From Prostheceraeus crozeri (taxonomy: Eukaryota > Platyhelminthes > Polycladida > Euryleptidae), in NCBI GenBank assembly GCA_907163375.1, contig CAJQUW010003080.1, positions 372,001-436,000 on the forward strand: a stretch of 64,000 bases of DNA. The letters are read 5' to 3'. Under the pieces are notes generated by a model. The model saw only the letters and a list, made by a program, of their open reading frames with translations, did not search any database and had not been told where the DNA came from. Below, piece by piece: positions 50,475 to 61,880 of the stretch. Numbering within the stretch: the stretch's first letter is position 1; each line of letters opens with the position of its first letter. A program made the translations under genes and the position numbers.

Positions 50475-51083
50475 CTAGTGTTACGATCTCCCAAACCCGG
50501 TAGGTCGTAGCAGAAGGATTGGCTTCTTAATAATGCTTTATTGAGCGGCAAATGGTATGGGTCCCCTTGAGGGCCTGGAGGGCAAGTCTCGAAAGTGGCC
50601 CCTAGAAGGACCAGTTAAGCGTTCACGTTAAAGTTAATGCGCGTGATCAGCAGCAGCAGCGAGCGGGAACGGTCGGAGTTTGAACGGGCACGCTTGAGCT
50701 CCGCGGACAGGAATTGGGAGTGATTTGGTCGGTGCGGATGAAGATGACGGCGCGCGCGGCAAGGTCTTGTCCTTCTTTCCGCGAGGCGAGAGCAAGAGGT
50801 CTTGACCCTCTTTCCACGAGATGAGAGTGAGAGATGGCGCGGGGCCTCGGCAGCTGTTTATGAATGTCATTATGAGCCTGATTTCTCTCCTACGTTGCAG
50901 AGTGACGTCACTTGTCTTCTGCGCGATCAATGTAGAGGAAGGAGGAGAGGAAAGAGAAGTCATAGTCATCACACTAGATACAACATCATTCTGTATCGAC
51001 CAATTATCGGCAGGAAAAAATCCTCCATGTCGGCGCTGCACTTGCTAGATTTGAAGTGTCGACACTCAGGTCTTTGCCTACAT
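50475..51083 (-). mobile_element. GC-rich block, possible solo LTR
   Basis: This stands out from the AT-rich intron, with CpG-rich stretches at 50630-50860. On the minus strand it starts TGTAGGCAAAGACC and ends GGGAGATCGTAACA. An AATAAA lies about 70 bp before that end, the usual layout of an LTR (TG...CA with poly-A signal in R). No matching 5-bp target duplication and no internal retroviral-type coding were found. It could instead be a CpG-rich regulatory region. Confidence 0.4.
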
Positions 51084-53112
51084 GTGAAATTACCCTTAAG
51101 TTCTGAGCTTTAAAGTGCGTTGACTTTGACTTCGGTGCGGTGACATTCATGGTGCAGCCGCATAGCACTTTTTCCACAAGCAAATGATAAAAAACAATTG
51201 ATTGACTATCAAAGCTGCCGTCTGTCTAAGCTGCTGCCCTTCATTGGATGTTCTCCAGTGTCACAATTGGGTAGAAAAAGAATTTACATGCCTATATCGT
51301 AAAGCTGAACGAATTAGAGACAGTAGCATCATTATCCTATGTCTGTTGTTTGATGTGTCATAACTACTTGCACACATTAGATCAAGTATAATTAATACCA
51401 AGGCTTCGCAGGCGGAGTCCTTCCATTACTGGAGTGCCTCTGTATCCCAAACTGTAGGCCAATAATCACATGAATGTAGTAAGTGAATATACTCATATTT
51501 GTAAATATACCTGCTCATAATTCTAAATATACAAGCGTTTGCCTTGTAAATCGCAATCATGAGCCGTGCCCGCAAAAGAAACTTTCATGCTATCAATAAC
51601 TTGTCCCGTTAACAAAATACTGTAAATATTTATATGTCATGTCTCGTAGGCCTTTATATCCAATGATAGAACAACGTCTAGGGAGAAGATTCTTAGGGAA
51701 ACTCGTATTCTAACCATCAATGTCAAGTAGATATTAGCGCTTGACATGATGGACATTATTGCAAACAGAGCAAATTAAACTCGATTGGCATCAAAATATG
51801 TGACAAATGTACAAAACAAATGTGAAGTTTTAAAGAAAGACAAAGAAAATAATCTTAAAAATCAATGGCACATGTCCGACTCGTTCGTGTTTCCAGAAAG
51901 TCAGATCCATCTCGTTTTGTATGTCCTCATGATCCATGATCAGTATGAAATCTGCTCATGTAGGCCCGCGCGACTTTTCACAAGGGCTACATGCTGATGA
52001 ATGTAGATGCTCGCATGCACTATGAACTATGTACTATACACAACTAACTCAATATCTCAATATTACCTCAAACGGAGACTAGAATAATATTTAAGTTACA
52101 TCCTCTTATATGCAGCTTTCATTCTACATGTGCATGCTTTTCATTCTACTTGTTTTAAGAATGACGGAGACAATTGACAATGACAAGAGATAGGCCTTGA
52201 TTAACCCCATGAACGGGAGATTTATCTTCGCCAAACTTGATTAATTTAAACTTATCAAAATCAGGAGTAACGATCTCTTGCGGTGGAGCACCCTCAAGCC
52301 CTGATTATAAGTATTGCAGAGTTGAATTCGGCCAGGATAATTGTGACACTGGCCCTCGCCTCTTAAAATACCAACTAATGGCATTGTCTGCATTTAGATC
52401 AGGAAAACGGGTTTGGTGAGCTCGAACATGTATCATCACGTGCAAATTTTCGGCCAAAGCCTTTTTCAAGTACAGATTTAAGAATGACCTTCTATTAAGG
52501 TTTCAGAAAAGATGAAGTAACTTTTTCATGCTTTGTTCATTCCAATTGTGGTGTTACCGTTGTGAGCTTGGAAAAGAGCACCCACTTTACTAATCCACTC
52601 TGAGGAATGAATGGACATTTATGAATTTCAAAGCCAATGACATGACGAAAGATCCATTGTGATTCTCCAGACTTGTGGTGCTGGTCCAACTGCTATTTAC
52701 TAACTATATAACGATGTACTTACAATGAACAATAGCTGTAATTATCAATAAGTTTATAATAGTGGGATATGCACTCATTAGCTAAAAAAAGCACAAATAA
52801 AAGCAAGTTTTCAGTCTTTCCTTTCTTTTAATTAAGTACACGTGCTTATCGCTACTGAAATCGGTCTGGATTAATCACTTTTTGATTGACAATCATGGTA
52901 AATATAAACTTAATTAATACAGAAATTCAGTTTTAGTTGTCATGTCTTAAGATAGAGTACACATTTCTCTATGATCGGTCTCAGATTGCATTACCGTTAT
53001 TTCAAATACTTGTAATCATCTATTGATATTTAGTAATGATATTTCGTAAAAATGGTATAATAACAACTGAGAACCAGAGTGACAACTACATTTGGCGATA
53101 GCAAAATCCTAG

Positions 53113-54262
53113 TACAGATTGTTTCATAAAAAATGGATCACCCTTAAACATCGCCTTAACTTCATTTTTGTCTAACTCCGCCAAACTTGAACGAATTTCT
53201 CTGAAATTTGGAAGATATGTCAGTTGTGCTTACTAATATCATTGTTGGAAATTTCAAGCATGAATATTGAGTTGTTTTCCTGTTATAGATAAAAAAAGTA
53301 GTAGATAATTTGATCTTCATTTTGCAATGTTACACAAAATCATATCTCACTCTTATAAAATTACATTTGTTTCCTTTGTTATGTAATATGTTGTTCTACA
53401 AGCCAAAAGCTATCAAGTAAACAAAAATAAAGAAAATCGGTCGATCAGAGCCAGTATAGCACCATTATTCATCAACAATAATGTAACTGCTACATGTGAT
53501 TAACTGGACTTCATGTTCCATAGCTTCCTGACTTCGTTGCGGTGGTGTTGGCAGCACTCCTGATTGCTTTCAGCTAGAAATCTATCTCTTACCGGTTGAA
53601 AACAATACAAAGCACAAATGAACAATAACGAGATCGCATTCACAAAAGGCAAAGTGTCAGCCTTGCTAGAACAAGAAGCTACCATGAATTAAAAAGAACA
53701 GCAAGGAACCATGAATTCTGAACGCTATGTGAATGTTTTACGAATGAACATTGGCCAAATGACAGATCAACTTGGTGATCCATCGACTTGGTTATTTATG
53801 GATGATAATGCTACGTGTCACAGGAGTAGTAGAGTCAACTTATGCAAGTCTCAATTAGGGCTTAGGACATTATCTTGGCCAGCTCGTTCTCCTGATCTGA
53901 ATCCCATAGAAAATGTATGGAGTATTCTACTACTCTGTAGGAGCAGTACACTGCTACCTACAGATGGCGTATCACAAGTTACGTCACTGTTAAAAAGAGA
54001 GTGGAGAAAGTTAGATCAGTCAAAAATCAGCGATATCATCGAATCAATGCCTAGACGAATTGGTAATGTCATTGACAATAAGGGAAGGGCCACAAAATAT
54101 TAGCCTCTTAAGAATTGTTACTGTATCATAGCTTATCAGATTATATAAGGACATTTAAATATATTAGGGACATGAAATAACATGAAAAATGCTTTCTGTA
54201 TCATACTTATGTTTTATTTAGTCAAATTTTAGGATGATCCACTTTTTATGAAACGGACTGTA
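53113..54262 (+). mobile_element. Tc1-like transposon, internally deleted
   Basis: Inverted ends: TACAGATTGTTTCATAAAAA with TGGATCACCCT at the left, and on the other strand TACAGTCCGTTTCATAAAAA with TGGATCATCCT at the right. At 1150 bp it is shorter than a normal 1.6-kb Tc1. Only the C-terminal transposase half is readable, so the N-terminal DNA-binding part and first catalytic Asp appear lost. Confidence 0.85.
53711..54103 (+). pseudogene. Tc1 transposase C-terminal half
   Basis: An uninterrupted 130-codon plus-strand frame. It contains WLFMDDNATCHRS (second catalytic Asp), then SPDLNPIENVW (Glu), with 34 residues between Asp and Glu, the DD34E spacing of Tc1 transposases. It ends GRATKY, the common Tc1 C-terminus. 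The first third of the enzyme is not readable upstream, so it cannot be catalytic alone. It differs clearly in sequence from the copy at 7-8 kb, so two Tc1 lineages are present. Confidence 0.88.
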
Positions 54263-54479
54263 GTTCAATGTCACTTCATTAGTATGAATCATGAAACGCA
54301 CAGTTTAAAGTTAATATCAGAAACCAGACTATTCAATATTTCATGATAATAAAGGGAATTACATGCAATTTTATCATCCGGAACCGGGATCCGGGTGCTT
54401 GAAAATACCCGGGTTTCTGCAATCCCTGGACCCATATAAACAGTCAGCATGCATACGATTCACAATGTTACCCAAAGTT

Positions 54480-54840
54480 AACAATAGCAACCGCTTCCAG
54501 GCGACCTCGGACAATCGATCTAATGATTCAATGCCTCCGGCTTTCACGAGCCGGAGGCATTGAATCATTAGATCTATTGTCCGAGGTCGCCTGGAAGCGG
54601 TTGCTATTGTTATATAAACAAACCAGGAAGGTAACGTCATAATGCGCGCTGAAAGCTTTACTTGCTCTTGACACGATCATTGAGGGTGTGCTTCGCTGGT
54701 CTTGGTGATCTTCATGCCGCGTTAGCAGTTCGAAGACTGGGTTCGATTCCCAGCCGGCAAGCCATTTTTCATGGTAGTGCCAAGAGCAAGGCGCATCGAA
54801 ATATCATTTCGACCTCGTGAAAGCCGGAGGCATTGAATCA
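54480..54840 (+). mobile_element. SINE-like insertion with 12-bp TSD and a 63-bp palindrome at its 5' side
   Basis: Flanked by TTACCCAAAGTT at 54468-54479 and 54841-54852. The first 132 bp are a near-perfect inverted repeat (arms 54480-54542 and 54549-54611, one mismatch, 6-bp loop). The body has a second stem, 54661-54674 with 54777-54790. This stem encloses a tRNA-like segment with a B-box GGTTCGATTCC and a T-stem CTGGG/CCCAG. The 3' end GCCGGAGGCATTGAATCA also occurs at the start of the right palindrome arm. A 12-bp duplication fits LINE-driven insertion. Confidence 0.8.
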
Positions 54841-55851
54841 TTACCCAAAGTTGTTTGACGGGTGGTAATAACCTGTTCTTAGTTCTCGATTTCCTTCAAA
54901 ATTCAGGGCATGATATCTTGCAGCCAGAATACTTTTCACACGTACTTTATTATAATCTTGATTTTTACGGAATCATTTCTTGATCTATCCAACACTTTTC
55001 ATGCTGCAATTTCTTGAATATCCATTATTTGTGTGATATCCGATTTCATTCATTTCATGTCAACTTCGCCTACATTTGAATATTTCAATGCAGGTGAAAG
55101 TTTTTGCTTTGTATGGAGAATTTACGATATGTTCATGCAGTAAGTTGTAAGCGTGCAACGGTTACAAAAAATAGCAATACACTGTTAACATTTTCTTGAT
55201 TGCCATTTTCCAATGTGAATGATGAAGTTTCATGCATGTTCAGTTCATTCCACTATTTCACTTCGAAACGCAATAAAATTGAAGCTCAAATTGTAAATCA
55301 TACTTCTTTAAACTGCTTTTTCTCTGACTAGGTAGAGAAATAATCGAGAAAGTGCATGCATAAAACTTGCGCCAAAGATATTTAATTTTCATTCCATATT
55401 TCACCAACTTATTCAGCTCTACAAAACTACAAAGCTAGCGAATAAATTGTCGCATTGCAGTAGAAGTAACAATAACATCATCTTGTAACAGCATTCGCCT
55501 GAAGAAACAAAATTAGAGAACAATTTCTCTCAAAAATTCGTTCACCTATCACTTTGTCGTGAAGATTACTGTGAAGCTTATTCAAACTATTTCATGTTAA
55601 CTTATTTAATGAAATATTCACGCTCATAGAGTTTGCGAGAGAGGCAAGAAACGAACAAGATCTAGATAACTGTCCTATGGACGGCATCTATATAAAGAGG
55701 GAATATCTTTGTGAAGCACTTTATCACGAGCCGAAGCGGCAATGCAAATTTGACTTTAAAGTAAGCTGCTTTGGTATTCCCGTGCATAAGCAATTACTGT
55801 ACCGTATTCTCTCTTTTAATAACATTCTCAAATTACACGCTTTCTACTTGT

Positions 55852-56096
55852 GTAGCACTCTTGTTAGGGCTAATGTGAACGAATTGACGAACTCCTGCTA
55901 GGGTTAATATCTGCGCAGTGACGCACTCCTGATCAGTGTTGATATCAACGCAGTGGCGCACTCTTCCTAGGGTTAATATATACACAGTGGCGCACTGTTG
56001 TTGGGGGTAATATCTGCGCAGTGACGCACAATGTCGCACTCCTGTAAGTGCTGATATCAACGCAGTGTTGCACTGTTGTTAGTGCTAGTATTAACG
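55852..56096 (+). repeat. 34-35-bp tandem array, about seven units
   Basis: Units resemble CGCACTCCTG followed by GGGTTAATATCTGCGCAGTG, with alternating variants GTTGATATCAACGCAGTG and GGTTAATATCTGCGCAGTG. Single diverged units recur at 56950-57065 and again at 61897-61935, after the nested retrotransposons. Confidence 0.85.
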
Positions 56097-57110
56097 GAAA
56101 CTTAACGGAAAATATTAGTGTCACACTCTATTTGTTAGTTTGTTACGTAGGAAACTCCGGTTATGGCAGTGATTCTCAGCCGGGAAAAATTTCTATTCCA
56201 CAGGTGGATTTTCATGTTGGGGAGGAGTATTGGTCAAAGGACGAAATGATGAGGAATCATGTGCATATTGCAATTTTGTTGCAACCGAAGTTTGCATGTG
56301 AATTTCTGCTTTTTCCTTAAATATTCATTGCTTCTCTTTGTATTGTAATAAGCATTATGTGATGCTCCTTTTTGGTGCTTATTGACCTACATTCTGAAAA
56401 TGCAACGGATCCACTACGCAGATTTGAGTGAGGTTGATTGTATCGAAGAAGATGCGCTAGATATGGTAACTGACATATCGAAGAACGTCTGGAATTTCAA
56501 AGCGACCAATCCATCCAAGATAGTATTTGACAAGATGAGAATCATAGTGAGGCTGAATTCCTGAGTAGCCTCCATACTTCTACAGTTAGCTGTTTCGCAC
56601 AGAAAATACCTTGTTGCAACTACATACCTTGTCGAGTACAGATTTAGCAGAGTAAGTGACATTTGGCAAAGCAGTAAGCTGCAAAATAACTGATTGAAGT
56701 GATTTACGTATGAAACTCACTTCTTTCCATCTTTACATAAAGAAACTAGTAAATTTTACTTGAGGATCTCACTGAAATGTGTTCTGTCACAATTGCATAA
56801 TAGAGCAGTTTCTACTGGGCATCTACATACCTAAATATTTCTTTTGGGAAGATGATTGGTTGGGGAGGAAGTTGAGAATTTAATCGTTTTGTAAGCGAAA
56901 ACTTCTTACACTTTGATTGAGAACCTACTTTGAGAAGGGCTACTGTCAATGAAATGGTGCACCCCTTATATAGTTAATATTAACGCAAGCTATTTCAGTG
57001 TCGCACTCTTTTTGCGACGTACTCATTTTAAAGTTATATTAACCCTGGCTATATCATCGCTGCACCTTGGCTTCATTACAACTCAAGCGCGCTCTTACAA
57101 TGATCTCACA

Positions 57111-57190
57111 GGACAGATTCACGGATGACATCTGCTAAGATATGAAGATCACTGAACATGTCTTAGCAGATGTCATTCGTGAATCTGTCC
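57111..57190. repeat. 30-bp fold-back at the 5' edge of the RTE copy
   Basis: 57111-57140 and 57161-57190 are inverted copies, 29 of 30 positions complementary (shared core ACATCTGCTAAGA), with a 20-bp loop. The right arm is part of the reverse transcriptase coding sequence; the left arm is its inverse. Confidence 0.88.
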
Positions 57191-57936
57191 ACATTGATGC
57201 AATACAATTTGGCTTGATGAAGGGTAAAGGTACTATCGATGCCATATTCATCCTAATGCAACTGCAGGAGAAGTACTTCAACAAGAAGAACATTTGTACG
57301 CTATTTTAGTTGATCTTGAAAAGGCGTTTGACCGTGTGCCGAGGAGCACGTTGTGGTGGTCCATGAGTAAGCTTGGAATCGATGAATGGATTGTCTCCAC
57401 CGTTCAATGCATGTACGAGCATTCAGAGTCCGTGGTGAGTTGTGACAACGCAACTGGTGAAAATTTCACGGTCAATGCTGGTCTTCATCAAGGCTTAGTA
57501 CTAAGTCCTCTCCTCTTCATCGTCATGGAGGCTATTTCGCAGGATCACCGTCGTGGATGCCCTCAAGAGATTCTCTACGCGGGTGACTTGGTTATAACAT
57601 TGGACTCAGTCGAAGATTTAAAGATTCGTTTCCTTTGGTGGAAGGCAAACCTGGAGGCGAAAGGCATGGCAGTCAACATCGATAAGACTAAGGTAATCAA
57701 CCGAAGTGGTCAGGAATTAGTGAGAGATGAAGGAAAGTTTCCTTATGGTGTCTGCAGGAAGGACGTGAGAAGGAACTCGATTTGCTCGTCAACTTGCAGA
57801 AAATGGGCGCACCGTAGATGTACTGGTATGTCAATCATACGCGCTGATCCCTACTTCAAGTGCCGGTGTTGCAACGGAGAACTCCCTACATCACAGCCGC
57901 AGGTTGCTCAGATGGCTATTGATAAAGACTTGTGCT
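57141..57936 (+). pseudogene. RTE reverse transcriptase core and zinc-finger segment
   Basis: A first frame reads MKITEHVLADVIRESV, IQFGLMKGKGT and LQEKYFNKKN; after a frameshift near 57290 a 245-codon frame opens. It shows LVDLEKAFDRVPR (first catalytic Asp), HQGLVLSPLLF (usually HQGSVLSPLLF), YAGD in place of YADD, and KTKVI. A PHD-like finger follows (CRKWAHRRCTG with nearby Cys pairs), seen in RTE proteins of several invertebrates. Change of the second Asp motif to AGD should abolish polymerase activity. The frame is cut at about 57936 by the inserted element, so the last codons before the stop at 58031 belong to that element. Confidence 0.88.
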
Positions 57937-58197
57937 GTAGAGGACTTTTCTTATTTGGTTTATTGGTTTATTCTTATTGGGTATTATTTTCTTATCTGCC
58001 CGCCTTTTACAACGTAATTGTGCCGGCGTGACCATCGTCACTTGTACTGCTCTGGAATAGAAATCTAACAAGTGCAGTGCAGTACACCATATCAAAAAGT
58101 GAATTTCTAAGATTGAGAGCAACATCTGCAAGTCAAGTTACAACCGCGAATGCGTGGTCTGTTGGCTTTGTGGTGCGACCATAGATTCTAAGGTCGT

Positions 58198-59298
58198 GTG
58201 GTCGAATCTTTTTGGATTCTAATGGTCATCAAATCCTTTTACTACATGAGGAATACCATCTTCGTATTCTATCTTATATTGAGTTGGAGAAATTTCATCA
58301 TGCCTGTTCCTTTCAATGAGCTTCAAGATTTCAGGAAGAAATTTGAAAGCCAGCTATGTGTTGCGCATATTAACGTCAACTCTGTCAGAAAGGAGGAAGA
58401 CCGACCTCTTTTAACGTTAAAGAAAGACTATCTACACAAATTAAAACTAGATATTCTTTGCATACAGGAGACAAAGCTAGATGGCAGTACTTCTGATGCT
58501 GAGCTTCTTACACCTGGTTACCGCATCTACCGAGAAGGAAGAAAGAAGCGAGGTGGAATCCTAATCTATACACGGGAAACTTTGCCGATCACAAGAATAC
58601 CCTGTATTTCTCAAGGCAGAAATTTTCAAGCCGTAGAATGTGTCATGTTGCACATCAACTCTACAGTCTCTAATTTCGTACTGGTATGTTTATATCGCAG
58701 ACCTTCGATTTCTCTTTCTACTGCTCGTGCAGAAATCAGTAGCATTCTAACAATTGCTAGTTCAATTGAATCAAATATTGTGGTTATTGGAGATTTGAAT
58801 CTTTGTGTGATTGGAACTCATCAGAAGCAAAATGAGGATCTGATGGAAGATCTTTGTGATCAATTTGGTGTGAATTACATTATAAAGGAAGTAACAAGAC
58901 CTCAAAGTGCCTCGTGCCTTGATCAAATTCTAACAAATGAGGACTTCATACTTGACGTCAGAGTTCATGAGCCTGGCCTCTCTGATCATTACATGATAGT
59001 GTCAATTTTAAATTTTGACCGCCCTGTGATGGAAAAGCGCACGTTCAGGTGCAGGTCTTTCAAGAGATTTAACCCAGAAAAGTTCTTGGTGGATCTACAG
59101 GAAGCTATGCCAGTATTTGGTGTGTGTAGTATTTTCGATTCAATTGATGATATGTACAATTTCGTGCGCTTGGTATACACCAAAATATTGGACCAACATG
59201 CGCCCATGAAAGAAATCAGATTTCGACAAAATTCGATACCATCGGTTCAACGGAAAGATCGCCTTCGCAAGAAAGCAGAAACACTACTGGTTGAATAG
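58198..59298 (+). pseudogene. APE-type endonuclease domain of the CR1/Jockey element
   Basis: A 366-codon frame. From about residue 50 the endonuclease motifs appear in order: HINVNSVR (Asn), ILCIQETKLD (Glu), RGGILIYTR, LVCLYRRP, VVIGDLNL (Asp and Asn), LDQILT (Asp) and LSDHYMI (SDH). All the catalytic residues expected of an APE nuclease, which nicks target DNA to start reverse transcription, are visible. The leading 35 residues are hydrophobic and may be untranslated leader. The frame stops at 59298, and the reverse transcriptase lies in another frame overlapping by 8 bp, a frameshift that separates what is one polyprotein in intact relatives. Confidence 0.88.
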
Positions 59299-60592
59299 AA
59301 CTCCCATTGAAAACAGAACTGGTAAACGAAATCAAACTTCCTATGCATGGGAACGCAAAACATTCTGGCAAAGAGAAGAGAGAAGACTTAGTAGAAAAGC
59401 GGCAGCAGAATTCTTTGCCGAAAAATGCAATTCAGATAACAGCAGTGATTTCTACAGAACATTCGAAGTGTATTTGCACAGCAAAAAAGTGAAAGATTCA
59501 ACGAAAATAATTTTGAAGGACAACTCAGAATACAATGTATGTGATAGTGAAGTGGCAGCTAAGCTCGGAAACCACTTTGTGAGCACTGGTTTGAATGTTG
59601 ATGCATGTTCGTTGCATGAGCAACAGTTTGCAGACTTTGATGATCATTTAAGCATCAATCTTATAGCCAAGCAGAATCCGAACCCACCAGCATTCAGTTT
59701 CGCGAGAACAAGTTCAATGGAAGTTGAATCATCCATTCAATGCTTGAATAGCTCAAAAGCAGTTGGGATTGATGATATACCAAGCAGAGCAATTAAGCTA
59801 TCAGCTCATGTCATCAGCTGGGTGATTGCTCATGTCTTCAATGAGATGGTTTCAAGATGCGAATTTCCAATTGATCTGAAGAATGGACTGTGGACGCCTG
59901 TCTTTAAGAGTGGAGAAAGAACTGATGTGACTAGATATAGGGCTGTGACGATTTTGCCACACTTTGCAAAGGTTGTAGAGACAATCATGACTAACCAATT
60001 CTCAGCACATATTCTACCATTGCTTTCGCCATATCAGTTTGCGTACAAGACAAATCATAGCACTGAGACTGCACTGCTGTATATTGTTGAGTCACTAAAG
60101 CTTGCTGTCGATTCAAAGCAAATTGTCGGGGTTATTTCTTTGGATCTGTCTGCAGCATTTGATAGCATACCACATGAGCTGCTTCTGAAAAAGCTGCAAA
60201 AATATGGAATGTCAAATGAAGCGGTAAGTTTAATGAGATCGTATTTAGTGAATCGCCAAAATCGTGTGAAAGTGAATGACAAGATTTCACAGGAGTCGTT
60301 CATGACAAGATCAGGTATACCCCAAGGTTCAAGATGGGGTCCACTCATTTGGAATGTGTTTTTGGATGATTTGCTTCCTATGATACGAACATATGGTGCT
60401 GATGTCATTGCATATACTGACGATATCACAATTTGGGTAAAAGGTGACAATGACACCAACGTCCAAAACAAACTGGACACTTTGCTACCTGCCATATATA
60501 AATGGTTTCGAGAAAATGGACTCAAGCCTAACCCCGAAAAATTTCAATGTCTTGGATTGGGCTCTACGAGTGACAATTTAATTAAGATTTAG
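59291..60592 (+). pseudogene. Reverse transcriptase domain of the CR1/Jockey element
   Basis: A 433-codon frame. The order of motifs is KAVGIDDIPSRAIK, LWTPVFKSGE, YRAVTILPHFAKVVE, YQFAYKTNHSTETALL, GVISLDLSAAFDSIPHELL (first catalytic Asp), SGIPQGSRWGPLIWN, and YTDD with ITIWVKG. YTDD replaces the more usual YADD/FADD but keeps both Asp residues. It ends by a frameshift at about 60590, after which the thumb region continues in another frame. With breaks on both sides it cannot make the full polyprotein. Confidence 0.9.
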
Positions 60593-61292
60593 ATCTGATT
60601 CACATGAATGCAAAAACTTGACATGTATCAAGCTGCTGGGCATGTACATAGACAAAGCATTCACATTTGAGAAGCATGTAAAGCATACTACAAAGCTTAT
60701 TGCATGGAAACTAACCGGAATCAAGAGACTCAAACAGTCTGTGAGCCGAAAAGTGAGATGGCGACTAATATAGACATATGTACTACCTCACTTTCATTAC
60801 TGTTCATCTTTTTGTGTCTTTATTTCAAACAGATATAAGCTAAAATTGCAGACAATGTATAACCGATGTCTGCGTGCATGTGACAGGTTGAAATGCATTG
60901 AACCACATATTGAACTTTCAATGAATGATTATGAATTGAATATCCTTTGGCATTTCAAGTTATTTCGAATCATGCAATCTATTTGCAAGACATTGGCTGC
61001 TCAGGAACAAGCAGTGAATTTGAGACATTTCCTTGCTATGTTCCAATTTCATCCTGGCTATGCACCTGTAGTTTTTCAGGAAATGTTTCAGCTATGCAAG
61101 AATCCTAGACGCAATGTCCTCATACAGCCGAAAGTTCAAACAGTGAAATACGGACAACGATCGATGCGATTTTATGGTGCAAGCTTTTGGAACAAAATGC
61201 CCCCTGAAATTCGTGGATTAAAATCTTCCTCTGAAATTGTGACGAACTACATCAAGACCTTCTTGCGGAAGCAAAGTGGCATTGTAAATTAA
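60593..61292 (+). pseudogene. C-terminal region of the CR1/Jockey polyprotein
   Basis: After the frameshift the plus strand reads LLGMYIDKAFTFEKHV (the typical YLG-hxID segment after the polymerase). An in-frame TAG near 60770 follows, and then LQTMYNRCLRACDRL and, near the end, MRFYGASFWNKMPPEIR before the stop at 61292. LQxxxNRCLR and ASFWNKLP-like motifs are common near the C-termini of CR1/Jockey/I-type LINEs. Function of the tail is unclear. Confidence 0.78.
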
Positions 61293-61405
61293 TTTCTTTC
61301 ACTTTTTTACTTGATCATTTTATGTTCGTATTTTGTTGTGTGATGCTGTAGTAGGCGAGTCACATGCACGTCACGTGTAGTGAGTATATAATAAATTGAA
61401 TTGAA

Positions 61406-61880
61406 TTGGGTGATGTGCTTGGGAGATCCGGAGGCTGTGGTGGGCGGTAACTGCCCGTATAAGAAGTGCTTGGAAGAATTTCCATGATCTGGTACAAGGC
61501 ACGTATAAGAATCGTGCTGTTGTATGCCTCGTAGACATATCCATCAAAGCAGAAGATCTCGTGCGCCTCACCAAGAACGAGAACTCCATGATACGTTGAA
61601 TGTGTTCGGTCAAGCTTTATGAGAGACGCTCGATGTGCGACCTACAGAGGATGCTTAGCCTGAGGAATTTGTATACCGAGTTGTGACAAAATCGCTTAAG
61701 TTGGTACGGTCGGTCACCTCCAAAGAATGTCCAACTGCAAGTGGACGAGGAGAGTAATCGGAGTTCCTGCATCTCAACCCTCAACTTGCGTAAGACCGGG
61801 CTCATGCGAATGAGAATCGACGTATCCCAAATGTCGGACCTTCAAAGCTGGGGCCAACCGACAATTAACGAGGTGTAAGA
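61406..61880 (+). pseudogene. RTE C-terminal region (3' part of the interrupted copy)
   Basis: Translation gives LGDVLGRSGG, then in a second frame WKNFHDLVQGTYKN, NENSMIR, a stop where Trp is usual, MCSVKLYERRS, and RLSWYG before a final stop at about 61880. These match the order of C-terminal motifs of RTE polyproteins (YLGD-x-L, AMIRWMC-V, RLRWFGHV). At least two stops and one frame change are present. Confidence 0.8.

Larger units (their letters stand above)
57937..61405 (+). mobile_element. CR1/Jockey-type non-LTR retrotransposon nested in the RTE copy
   Basis: It is 3469 bp, placed by where RTE homology stops and resumes. In order it has about 260 bp of leader, an APE-type endonuclease, a reverse transcriptase and a C-terminal region, then an untranslated tail ending AATAAATTGAATTGAA. 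No ORF1 is present, so it is either 5'-truncated or a single-ORF type. No clear target duplication was seen. Clade is given broadly because CR1 and Jockey cannot be separated by eye. Confidence 0.82.

Noticed and set aside
55852-56096. CRISPR-like array
   Set aside because: Units are contiguous with no unique spacers and the context is animal DNA; it is a minisatellite-type tandem repeat.
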